From positions 3,720,001 through 3,784,000 of the forward strand of contig NZ_OY764190.1 in assembly GCF_963668215.1 (NCBI RefSeq): 64,000 nucleotides of DNA, given 5' to 3'. The DNA comes from an uncultured Desulfosarcina sp. (GTDB lineage: Bacteria > Desulfobacterota > Desulfobacteria > Desulfobacterales > Desulfosarcinaceae). The notes beneath the pieces were generated by a model, which was given only the letters and a program-made list of their open reading frames with translations, was not told the DNA's origin and searched no databases. Below, piece after piece: positions 50,792 to 58,492 of the stretch. The position numbers were made by a program, and so were the translations under genes. How positions within the stretch are numbered: the first letter of the stretch is position 1; each line of letters opens with the position of its first letter.

Positions 50792-50953
50792 TTAATGGTG
50801 GCCGTGACCGCCCTTTCCCTTGGACGTGTCGATGATGGCCTTGACGATGCAGTAGGTCATGCCGATGCCGATGATGTTCAAGGCGTACCAGAGACCGCCG
50901 TGAAAAACCAGGTGGCCGGCGTCCCAGAGCCATTCAAAACTGAAAGGAAACAT
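50792..50953 (-). CDS. Small membrane protein (53 residues) with His-rich tail in the qrc cluster
   Basis: A 53-residue protein directly after qrcD (16 bases), with GGAGGAGG before the ATG, so translation is well supported. Sequence order: an amphipathic start (MFPFSFEWLWDAGHLVFHGG), one transmembrane helix (WYALNIIGIGMTYCIVKAII), and a short Gly/Lys/His tail ending GKGGHGHH. No known domain. Its position suggests an accessory subunit or assembly factor of the Qrc complex. Confidence 0.7.
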   Translation of the reverse strand: MFPFSFEWLWDAGHLVFHGGLWYALNIIGIGMTYCIVKAIIDTSKGKGGHGHH

Positions 50954-50969
50954 GTTTCGTCCTCCTCCT

Positions 50970-52274
50970 TTAGGCTTGCGCCGGTTCCAGTTCGGCGGCG
51001 GGTTCGGTGCTGGCTTCCGCAGGTGTAGAGGCATCTTCCTCGATGGGATTCAGTTCCGCTTCCTGGGGAAAGATCGGCAGGTAGCGGTAGGAGATCATGA
51101 TCAGGATGATGCCGTAGGCCACCGGCAGAATGGTGGTGGCCACTTCCTGCCAGCTCGGATAGTACAGGGCCCATTTGTCGAACGGCATGACCGGCGTGGC
51201 CATGACCTGCAGGACCATGACCCAGCGGTTGAGAGAAACGCCCATGACGCCCAGGAACAGGGCGACGACCCGCCAGACAGGATTTTTTCTCAAGGGCGGG
51301 CTGATCAGAATGATGGCCGGCACGATCCCGCCCAGACCGATTTCCGCGAACAATATCCAGTAGCCGTAGAGAGCGGTGCCGGTATAGAAATCGGCCAGCG
51401 TCTGGCCCAACCCCGGTGCCGTGATGTTGGCCCAGCGGGCCGTATCGCAAAGCTTGGCGATCGTGTAGGTAAAGATCATCCAGCCGGCGATCTTGGCCAG
51501 CATTTCGACGACGTTGTCCTTGACCAGCTTCTTGCGGGTTACCTTTTCCGTGATCCAGGTGATCAGCAGGGTGAAGCAGGGGCCGTAAGCCGCGGCGGAC
51601 CAGGTGAAGAGAAAAAAGGTCCAGGGCCAGATGAGCAGGCCTTCCCGGAAGGCGAAGGGCCGCCCGAACAGGACGCCGGCCACACCACCCAGGGAGCCTT
51701 GATGGAAAAAGGAGAGAAACGCGCCGGTGGCGGCAAAGACCGCCATGACTTCGTGCATGTTGTGGCTCAGGTTGTGGAAGAAGGGCACCTTGTCCAGCTG
51801 GCGGTTTTCCAGGATCAGCGGGATATACTCGATGGTCAGCACCGAGAAGTAGCAGGAGAGGCAGAAGGCCACTTCGGTGAGCATGGAGTGCACATTGGCG
51901 TGCCAGAAGATGAACCAGCCGCGCAGGGGTTGGCCGATGTCGATGGCCAGGATCAGCAGGGCCGAACTGTAGCAGATGAACCCGATCAGCACCGCGTAAT
52001 TGATAATGTGCTTCAGCTCATCCTTGCCGAAGATGTATTTGAGCAGGCCGCTGAAAAAGGCCCCGCCGCCTAAGGCGATAACGGCCAAGTCCGCCCAGAT
52101 CCACAGGGCAAATCCGTAATAGTCGTTCATGTTGGTCTGATTCAATCCCTTGAACCAGCACAGCAGCATGGCATAGACGCCCCAGGCCAGCACAGCGCCC
52201 ACGATCGCCAGTCCCAGGAGGAACTGCCACATGGGGCAACGTTTGACTCCTTTGGGTATTAACGCAGAATCCAT
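50970..52274 (-). CDS. qrcD: QrcD, NrfD-type integral membrane subunit of the Qrc complex
   Basis: A 434-residue polytopic protein of about ten helices (WQFLLGLAIVGAVLAWGVYAMLL, LWIWADLAVIALGGGAFFSGLL, and so on), the quinone-binding NrfD/PsrC family. In Qrc it takes electrons from the Fe-S subunit and reduces menaquinone. The C-terminal soluble tail is Glu/Ala/Pro-rich. AAGGAG precedes the ATG. A structured 97-base gap separates it from qrcC. Confidence 0.93.
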   Translation of the reverse strand: MDSALIPKGVKRCPMWQFLLGLAIVGAVLAWGVYAMLLCWFKGLNQTNMNDYYGFALWIWADLAVIALGGGAFFSGLLKYIFGKDELKHIINYAVLIGFICYSSALLILAIDIGQPLRGWFIFWHANVHSMLTEVAFCLSCYFSVLTIEYIPLILENRQLDKVPFFHNLSHNMHEVMAVFAATGAFLSFFHQGSLGGVAGVLFGRPFAFREGLLIWPWTFFLFTWSAAAYGPCFTLLITWITEKVTRKKLVKDNVVEMLAKIAGWMIFTYTIAKLCDTARWANITAPGLGQTLADFYTGTALYGYWILFAEIGLGGIVPAIILISPPLRKNPVWRVVALFLGVMGVSLNRWVMVLQVMATPVMPFDKWALYYPSWQEVATTILPVAYGIILIMISYRYLPIFPQEAELNPIEEDASTPAEASTEPAAELEPAQA

Positions 52275-52294
52275 AGGGTTAGTACTCCTTGCTC

Positions 52295-52364
52295 TTTACG
52301 GTTTGCCGTTTTTATCGTTTCGCTGCCGGTTTCAAATGCCGGTTGAAACCGTCTTTACCGTAAA
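52295..52364 (-). promoter_or_regulatory. Nested hairpin in the qrcC-qrcD intercistronic gap
   Basis: The inner perfect nine-base stem is CGGTTTCAA ... TTGAAACCG (52327-52335 and 52343-52351, seven-base loop). The outer arms are TTTACGGT (52295-52302) and ACCGTAAA (52357-52364). The other junctions of the operon lack such a structure. A role in mRNA processing or differential stability is plausible. Confidence 0.55.
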
Positions 52365-52371
52365 CCCGCTT

Positions 52372-53199
52372 TTAGTGATGCGGTTTGGAAACCTGGCCGG
52401 TTTTCTCATGAGCCAGGTAATTGTCGCCGGCCCGCCGTACCCATTCCCGGCTGGACAGGTAGTAGACCTTGGTGTTGGTGCCCGTCCGCTCCAGAAGCCG
52501 GAACGCCCTGGGATTCCGGGATTTATTGCCGTTTTTGGGGTCGGGCCGGACAATCTGATGGACCTGGTGATCGGGGTTGTTGAGATCGCCGAACACGATG
52601 GCCCCGGCCGGGCAGGCCTGGGTGCAGGCCGTCTGGTAAGCCTCTTCGGCAACCCGGCGTTCGCCGTTCAGGTAGGCTTCGTTCTTGGCCTGCTGGTAGC
52701 GGTGAAAACAGAAACTGCACTTTTCCACCACCCCGCGCATGCGCGGAGAGACATTGGGGCTGAGGTATTTTTCCATCCCCTCGGGCCAGACCGGATCCCA
52801 CCAGTTGAAGTAGCGGGCATGATACGGACAGGCCGCCATGCAGTACCGGCAACCGAAGCAGCGGGTGTAGATCTGGCTGACGATGCCGGTTTCCATGCTG
52901 TAGTCCGTGGCTGTGGCCGGGCAGACCGACACGCAGGGGCTGTGTCCGTCATGACCTTCACAGTGCTGACAGGGCCGCGGCAGATAGCAGATATCCGTAT
53001 CCGGATACGGTTTGCCGTTGGTGAGCTTGAAAACGCGGATCCAGGTGATGCTGTCCAGCTTGTTGGATTCGTCTTTCTTGAACGGCACGTTGTTTTCGGA
53101 CATGCAGGCCACCATGCAGGCGCCGCAGCCGGTGCATTTGTCCAGATCGATGGCCATTCCGTACTTCATGGGCGGGTTGTGTTTCTGCTCGTGTTTCAT
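52372..53199 (-). CDS. qrcC: QrcC, iron-sulfur subunit of the Qrc complex
   Basis: A 275-residue ferredoxin-type protein with four Cys clusters: C22-x2-C25-x2-C28-x3-C32 (CTGCGACMVAC), CQHCEGHDGHSPCVSVCP, CFGCRYCMAACPYHAR, and a CSFCFHRYQQAKNEAY ... CTQACPAG set. It relays electrons from QrcA/QrcB to QrcD. No signal peptide is visible, consistent with co-export alongside the TAT-carrying QrcB. GAGG upstream of the ATG. Confidence 0.93.
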   Translation of the reverse strand: MKHEQKHNPPMKYGMAIDLDKCTGCGACMVACMSENNVPFKKDESNKLDSITWIRVFKLTNGKPYPDTDICYLPRPCQHCEGHDGHSPCVSVCPATATDYSMETGIVSQIYTRCFGCRYCMAACPYHARYFNWWDPVWPEGMEKYLSPNVSPRMRGVVEKCSFCFHRYQQAKNEAYLNGERRVAEEAYQTACTQACPAGAIVFGDLNNPDHQVHQIVRPDPKNGNKSRNPRAFRLLERTGTNTKVYYLSSREWVRRAGDNYLAHEKTGQVSKPHH

Positions 53200-53220
53200 C
53201 GGAACCTCGTGTCAGGTTGG

Positions 53221-55389
53221 TTAGGCTTTGGCCAGCTTGGCCCGAATCCCCCAGGCTACGTCATGCCCGCAGGAGGGATCCTCCACCGGGCCGATGAGTT
53301 CGTTGACGTTGACCCCCTTGCCGGCCAGGTAATCGTCGTAGGCGGTGTGGCCCAGGCCTCTGGCCATGGCGATCACCCCGGGTTTGATGCCTTCGAAAAG
53401 ATGGACGCGAACCCGGGCTTCGCCGCGCGGGGTGGTCAGCGTGGCCATGGCGCCTTCTTTCAGCCCGGCGTCACCGGCGGTCTGGGGGTTGATTTCAACG
53501 AAACCGTCCGGGCCCTTGATGACGGTGTCGGCGACGGTTTTGATCATGAAGGGGGTGTCCCCGACGGTCCGGCTGGAGATCCGTATGGAGTCATAGGGGA
53601 TCAGCAGCAGCGGAAAGCTGCCTTCATCGCCTTCGGCGGCAGCAGCCGGCGCGTTTACGCCCGCAACCCGGATGGAGTCGGAAACGGGGTCGATGTCGGT
53701 TTCAACCCAGACGCCTTCCTCCATCAGGACGTCCCATTTTTCCGCCAGGGTTTCCTCCAGGCAGGTTTCGTAGTCGTCCCAGGGAAAGGCATCGGCCATG
53801 GGAGCTTCCATGGCCTTGGCCGTGGCGATCAGTGTTGCTCCCAGATGGCGGGTGTCGAACTGGGGGGAAACCACCGGCTTGCTCAACCCGATTACCCGCT
53901 GGTGGAGTCCGGCGGCCACGGGAACATCCTCGTAGCGTTCCAGATAGACGTGCTCGGGCAGGAGCAGATCGGCCATGGCCGCGGTCTCGTCCTGGAACGA
54001 GGAAAAACTGACGATGAAGGGAATGTGGGCCAGGGCCTTGGTGAAACCGGCGCTGTCACTCAAGTCGTGGCAGGGGTTGGCGCCGGCCACCATGAGCAGT
54101 TGCAGCGGATAGGGGCCTGATCCGTTGACCCCTTCGCTCAAGCGGTTGAGCAGGTATTTGGCATCGGCGTATTTGCCGGCGCCCGCTCCGTCGATGCGCG
54201 GCTGACGAAGCCCGGCGGAGGCAATCTTGTCGGCTTCGACTTCGGGCCACTGGATGTAGTCCGCTTCCGGAATGGCCCACATGCCGCCGTCCTGGTTGAT
54301 ATTGCCGGCCAGGGCGTTGAGCAGATAGATGGCAGCGGTTTCGCGCAGGCTGGTGGCGGTCTGTCCCTTGCCGCGGCCGCACAGGGCCAGCGGCCGGTTG
54401 GCGCGGGCAAAGCCGGTGGCCAATTCCTTGATGGTTTCCGCTTTGATGCCGGTGGTCTGCGCCACCTTCTCGGTTTCGTAGTTGGCCAAAAGTTCCGTTT
54501 TCAAATTACGGAAGCCGGAAACGGCGCCGCTGTCGGCCATGCCGTTGGCGACCATCAGTGCGGCGATTCCCAGTGCCAGGTCGGCTTCGGTGCCGGGGTT
54601 GATCGCCACCCAGCGGGTGGCCTTGGCTGCGGAATTGGAAAGACGGGGGTCCACCTGGACCACGGTGACCTTCTTGTCCTTCCAGGTGCTGGCTGCGGCG
54701 ATCATGCGAACCGGCGATCCCCAGCCGTCCACGATGCCGCTGCCGAAGCTGAGGATATAGTCGGCATTTTCCACATCGTAGCCCGTTCTGCCGGCGTCGC
54801 CGAAGAGGGCTTTAACAGCCAGTTCGTCGGCGTCCTGGCCTGATGGCATGCGGATGAAGTTGGGCGATCCGTAGGCGGTCAAAAAGCGCTTCAGCAGCGC
54901 CGGGACCGTTCCGCTGTCCGACCCGGAGATGGCCGCCACGGTGTGGGCTTCGCTCCGATTGCGGATATCGGCGAGTTTGTCGGCCAGGATCTGGGTGGCT
55001 TCATCCCACGAAATTTTCTGCCATTTGCCTGCACCGCGTTCGCCGACGCGCTTCATGGGCGCTTTGATGCGGGTGGGGCCGTAGAGCATCTGGAGCCCGG
55101 ACAGCCCCAGGATGCAGATGCCGCCGTTGTTGACGGGATGGCCTGCCTGGCCTTCGATCTTGACGGCCCGGTTGTCGATCTTGCGTACGGAGATGCCGCA
55201 ACCGCCCGGGCACAGGGAGCAGGTGGAGTTCTCGTAGGTGGCTTCGCCATCCGGGGGCACCGGCGTCCAGGGCCACATCTGCGACCAGATGGATGAGTCG
55301 TCCATCAGTTTCCAGGGCAGCGGCGACAGTGCCGTGCCCGCTGCGCCGCCGATTACGAAGGATAAGAAACTTCTTCTGTCAACTTTCAT
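53221..55389 (-). CDS. qrcB: QrcB, molybdopterin-oxidoreductase-like subunit of the Qrc complex
   Basis: A 722-residue member of the molybdopterin oxidoreductase family. A twin-arginine signal is at the start (DRRSFLSFVIGGAAGTALS), followed by a [4Fe-4S] motif C57-x2-C60-x3-C64 and C92 (CSLCPGGCGISV ... GGICILG). In characterised Qrc this subunit does not bind molybdenum and serves structure and electron transfer; that is family knowledge. It is exported to the periplasmic face. GAGGGG ribosome binding site. Second gene of qrcABCD. Confidence 0.92.
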   Translation of the reverse strand: MKVDRRSFLSFVIGGAAGTALSPLPWKLMDDSSIWSQMWPWTPVPPDGEATYENSTCSLCPGGCGISVRKIDNRAVKIEGQAGHPVNNGGICILGLSGLQMLYGPTRIKAPMKRVGERGAGKWQKISWDEATQILADKLADIRNRSEAHTVAAISGSDSGTVPALLKRFLTAYGSPNFIRMPSGQDADELAVKALFGDAGRTGYDVENADYILSFGSGIVDGWGSPVRMIAAASTWKDKKVTVVQVDPRLSNSAAKATRWVAINPGTEADLALGIAALMVANGMADSGAVSGFRNLKTELLANYETEKVAQTTGIKAETIKELATGFARANRPLALCGRGKGQTATSLRETAAIYLLNALAGNINQDGGMWAIPEADYIQWPEVEADKIASAGLRQPRIDGAGAGKYADAKYLLNRLSEGVNGSGPYPLQLLMVAGANPCHDLSDSAGFTKALAHIPFIVSFSSFQDETAAMADLLLPEHVYLERYEDVPVAAGLHQRVIGLSKPVVSPQFDTRHLGATLIATAKAMEAPMADAFPWDDYETCLEETLAEKWDVLMEEGVWVETDIDPVSDSIRVAGVNAPAAAAEGDEGSFPLLLIPYDSIRISSRTVGDTPFMIKTVADTVIKGPDGFVEINPQTAGDAGLKEGAMATLTTPRGEARVRVHLFEGIKPGVIAMARGLGHTAYDDYLAGKGVNVNELIGPVEDPSCGHDVAWGIRAKLAKA

Positions 55390-55463
55390 CTAATTTCCCC
55401 TCACCTTATATGCAAAGCAGAAGCTTGAAACCGTTCACCTGAAGGTGATTCCCCACCGCCTGA

Positions 55464-56150
55464 CTACTTATGGCAGACGAAACAGGCATCGCGTCCGGTC
55501 TGTACGCTGGAGGTATGGGTCAGGCCCGCCTCTTTGTGGCATTGGGCGCAGTCGTCCATTTTCATGCGATCCCAGGAATTTTTCTTCATTCCTGCGATGT
55601 TTTTCCCCCAGATGTCCCGGCTGTATCTTGTAATAAGGTTGTATTCGTAAGGGCGGGATTCGGTCGATTCGCCGATATGGCCGTGACAGGTGACGCAGTC
55701 CATTTTCGCGCCCATCACATGGGCGGCGTGGGAAAAGAAAACGCAGTCCGGCTGCCGGGAATAGACCAGCCAGGGAACTTCCCGTTCCATGGCTACATAC
55801 TGCTCGACAAAAATGGCTTCGTCTTCCGTTTCGCCCATGGGCTCTTCATGGCAGTCGGTGCATTGGGCCAGCTTGGGAATTCCCGAAAAACTGCCGTCGT
55901 CCCGGAAAAAGTGGCAGCTCTCGCAGCCCTCGTCCACCTCCCCCACGTGCAGCGCGTGGTTGAAGCTGAACGGCTGCTGCTTTTCGGAGTAGAGGAGCTT
56001 GGGAAAGATCACCCACCCCAGGACCATACTGGCGGCAAAACCGATGATGAAAAACAGGATGATAAACCCGCCGGCGCCGTCCTTGCTGTCGGAAGCCTGT
56101 GCCGCGTTATCATCCATCACCTCTTTGGCATGTTTGTCTAAGGTACCCAT
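55464..56150 (-). CDS. qrcA: QrcA, multiheme cytochrome c subunit of the Qrc complex
   Basis: A 228-residue membrane-anchored cytochrome. The N-terminal transmembrane helix (FIILFFIIGFAASMVLGWVIF, about 29-49) is followed by five clear CxxCH heme sites (C76, C97, C152, C201, C223). Known Desulfovibrio QrcA proteins carry six hemes; here a Cys136 (PDCVFFSHAAH) stands where a sixth site might be but has no CxxCH. It accepts electrons from periplasmic cytochrome c3. First gene of the operon, with a 200-base leader upstream. Confidence 0.9.
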   Translation of the reverse strand: MGTLDKHAKEVMDDNAAQASDSKDGAGGFIILFFIIGFAASMVLGWVIFPKLLYSEKQQPFSFNHALHVGEVDEGCESCHFFRDDGSFSGIPKLAQCTDCHEEPMGETEDEAIFVEQYVAMEREVPWLVYSRQPDCVFFSHAAHVMGAKMDCVTCHGHIGESTESRPYEYNLITRYSRDIWGKNIAGMKKNSWDRMKMDDCAQCHKEAGLTHTSSVQTGRDACFVCHK

Positions 56151-56731
56151 GGATTCTCCGTCAACCGCTGTGTGATGATTTCTGCCGTGAAACCATTCTC
56201 CAAATTAATCCAAAACCACTACACCGGCCGTCCCACCGATCTCCGGGCCGGGTCCAATAATTCCAAACCGGCCGGATTCGTTACCGATGTGCTCATAAGC
56301 TCAAAATTCCAAGCGGGATGCCATCCCGCCCACGGGTGAAAAAAATGGTAGGTAGAACATGCGACTACCTACCCGTAGTCGGTTCTTTTGTCAAGAAAAA
56401 ATGCTTGAAAACAGGCCGTTGACTGGACTTGGGTGTCTGGTCGAAAAGCACGAATGCACACCGATTTTTTGGGGCCGAAGAGACTCGCCGGCCGGCGTCC
56501 CCGATTCGCCGTATCGTCGGTCCCATGAGAACGGACTTGACATGCGGGGGTCCAATATTATTTTTTCCCAGACTTCAAAGGCAGCCGATTTACAGCCTGC
56601 CGCAGATGAACCCCGGCGACACCGCTGTTCGTTTTTCCGCGCCGCTGACCGATCTGGTGCAGCCGGCAGGAATGCGGCCGGGTGCCGCTTTGGTGCATCG
56701 CCCTTCCTAATGAAAAGGAGAGCGCCCGTTT
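56151..56731. other. Divergent intergenic region between qrc and the Gld-type ABC operon
   Basis: 581 bases with no gene I can support. It contains a compact hairpin GCGGGATG-C-CATCCCGC (56313-56329) in the qrc leader, a perfect palindrome at 56347-56373 with a promoter-like -35 on the minus strand, and about 330 bases up to the ABC ATPase start, where AAAAGGAGAG provides the ribosome binding site. A long plus frame crossing 56359-56973 has no coding character and overlaps the ATPase gene in another frame. Confidence 0.55.
56347..56394 (-). promoter_or_regulatory. Putative qrc promoter with nine-base palindrome at the -10
   Basis: On the minus strand there is TTGACA (56389-56394), 17 bases, then TAGGTA (56366-56371), a weak -10. 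The -10 lies in the perfect palindrome GGTAGGTAG-N9-CTACCTACC (56347-56373). The combination of a perfect -35, poor -10 and symmetric site is what one expects of a regulated promoter. The leader to qrcA would be about 210 bases. Confidence 0.45.
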
Positions 56732-57673
56732 ATGATCGAAGTAAAGAACCTGACCAAGCAGTTCGGCAATCATCTGGCGGTGGACCATATCTCCTTTACC
56801 GCCGAGAAGGGGGAAATCCTGGGGTTTTTAGGCCCCAATGGCGCCGGCAAGTCCACCACCATGCGCATGATCACCGGTTTTTTCCCGCCCACCGAAGGCA
56901 CGGTGGTCATCGGGGGCAGCGACATTTTGAAACAATCTCTCGCCGCTCGCCAGAAAATCGGTTACCTGCCTGAAAACGCGCCTGTCTATCCGGATATGAC
57001 CGTCTCCCGATATCTGGAATTCTGCGCTGAAATCCGCGGTTTTTCCGGAGCAGACCGAAACCGGCGGGTGGGCGAGACCATCGAACGCTGTTTCCTTACC
57101 GGTGTGCGAAGCCAGTCCGTGAACACCCTCTCAAAAGGATACAAACAGCGGGTTTGCTTCGCCCAGAGCATTCTTCACGACCCCGAATACCTGATCCTCG
57201 ACGAACCTACCGACGGCCTGGACCCCAACCAGAAACACGAAGTGCGGCTGATGATCCGGCAAATGAGCGCAAGCAAGGTGATCATCTTCTCCACCCACAT
57301 TCTCGACGAGGTGGACAGCGTGTGCAGCCGGGCGCTGATCATCGCGGGGGGCAAGGTCGTGGCCGATGATACCCCGGACGGGCTCCGCCGGCGATCGGCC
57401 TTTCACGGTTCCGTGGTCCTGACCCTCAAGGGGGAGGGGAGCGGGGACGTGCAGCAACGCATCGAAGCTCTGGAAGGCGTCGCTTCGGTTTCGGTGGTGG
57501 ACAGCCACAAGGACGGCACTACGCTGCGCATCATCCCCGACGATTCCGGGGCGCAGGTTGCCGACCGGGTGATCGCCGCGGCCGGGCAGGACGACAGGGC
57601 CAGCATCGCTTCGGTGTTCGTGGAGCAGGGGCGCCTGGACGATGTGTTTCGCGACATCACCACCGGCAATTGA
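56732..57673 (+). CDS. ABC transporter ATPase (GldA-type)
   Basis: A 313-residue ATPase. Walker A is GPNGAGKS (34-41), the signature LSKGYKQR replaces LSGGQ as is typical for GldA/NosF-like exporters, Walker B is YLILDEPTDGLDPNQ, and the H-loop is FSTHI. A C-terminal regulatory extension of about 90 residues follows. First of four co-directional genes (ATPase, permease, GldG-like, DUF4340), an arrangement called Gld-type but in non-gliding bacteria of unknown substrate. Confidence 0.93.
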   Translation: MIEVKNLTKQFGNHLAVDHISFTAEKGEILGFLGPNGAGKSTTMRMITGFFPPTEGTVVIGGSDILKQSLAARQKIGYLPENAPVYPDMTVSRYLEFCAEIRGFSGADRNRRVGETIERCFLTGVRSQSVNTLSKGYKQRVCFAQSILHDPEYLILDEPTDGLDPNQKHEVRLMIRQMSASKVIIFSTHILDEVDSVCSRALIIAGGKVVADDTPDGLRRRSAFHGSVVLTLKGEGSGDVQQRIEALEGVASVSVVDSHKDGTTLRIIPDDSGAQVADRVIAAAGQDDRASIASVFVEQGRLDDVFRDITTGN

Positions 57674-57724
57674 AACCGCCTCTTATGGAAGTACCAATTT
57701 TGAGCATTTAAAATGGAGTGGTCC

Positions 57725-58477
57725 ATGAATAACGGCAACATCTTGCGAAACGTACGCATCATCATGAAACGCGAGTTGGCCAGCTACTTCGGTAGCCCCG
57801 TGGCGTATGTGTTCATCGTGATTTTCCTGCTGCTGACCGGATTCTTCACCTTTTATATCAGCAATTTTTTCGAAGCGGGGCAGGCCGACCTGAAAGGGTT
57901 CTTTCAGTGGCACCCGTGGCTGTTCATGTTCCTGGTGCCGGCCGTGGCCATGCGGTTGTGGGCCGAGGAGCGGCGCCTGGGGACCATCGAACTGCTGCTG
58001 ACCTTGCCGGTGACCGTCACCGACGTGGTTCTGGGCAAGTTTCTGGCCGCGTGGTGTTTTATCGGCATTGCCCTGGCCCTGACCTTTCCCATGGTGCTGA
58101 CGGTGATCTACCTGGGCAACCCGGACCTCGGGGTGATCCTGTGCGCCTACCTGGGCTCTTTTCTCATGGCCGGCGCCTTTTTGAGCGTGGGGTCCATGAC
58201 GTCGGCCCTTACCCGCAGTCAGGTGGTCAGCTTCATCCTTGCCGTCGTGGCCTGCCTGTTTCTCATTCTTGCGGGCTTTGCGCCGGTCACGGCAGTGCTT
58301 TCCGGCTGGGCGCCGGCCTGGCTGGTGGACCTGGTGTCCGGGACCAGCGTTCTTTCGCATTTCGCGTCCATCTCCAGAGGGGTGGTCGATCTAAGAGACC
58401 TTTTTTACTACTTTTCAGTGATGGCTTTCATGATTGTTCTCAACGGCGTTATTCTGCAAAACCGGGAATCGGCCTAA
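57725..58477 (+). CDS. ABC transporter permease (GldF-type)
   Basis: A 250-residue ABC-2 permease with about six helices (VAYVFIVIFLLLTGFFTFYISNFF, WLFMFLVPAVAMRLWAEERRLGTIELLLTLPVT, and others). RLWAEERRLGTIELLLTLPV is the conserved cytoplasmic coupling block of GldF/NosY-like permeases. The ATG at 57725 has GGAG upstream; another ATG at 57713 is possible. 51 bases after the ATPase gene. Confidence 0.9.
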   Translation: MNNGNILRNVRIIMKRELASYFGSPVAYVFIVIFLLLTGFFTFYISNFFEAGQADLKGFFQWHPWLFMFLVPAVAMRLWAEERRLGTIELLLTLPVTVTDVVLGKFLAAWCFIGIALALTFPMVLTVIYLGNPDLGVILCAYLGSFLMAGAFLSVGSMTSALTRSQVVSFILAVVACLFLILAGFAPVTAVLSGWAPAWLVDLVSGTSVLSHFASISRGVVDLRDLFYYFSVMAFMIVLNGVILQNRESA

Positions 58478-58492
58478 AGGAGTTGAATATCC

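Noticed and set aside
52231..54120. A 629-codon plus-strand frame antisense to qrcB, qrcC and the start of qrcD
   Set aside because: Same composition artefact opposite strongly conserved genes; no ribosome binding site and no domain.
56359..56973. 204-codon plus frame upstream of and overlapping the ABC ATPase gene
   Set aside because: It overlaps the clear ATPase frame by more than 200 bases in a different frame and has no recognisable domain.
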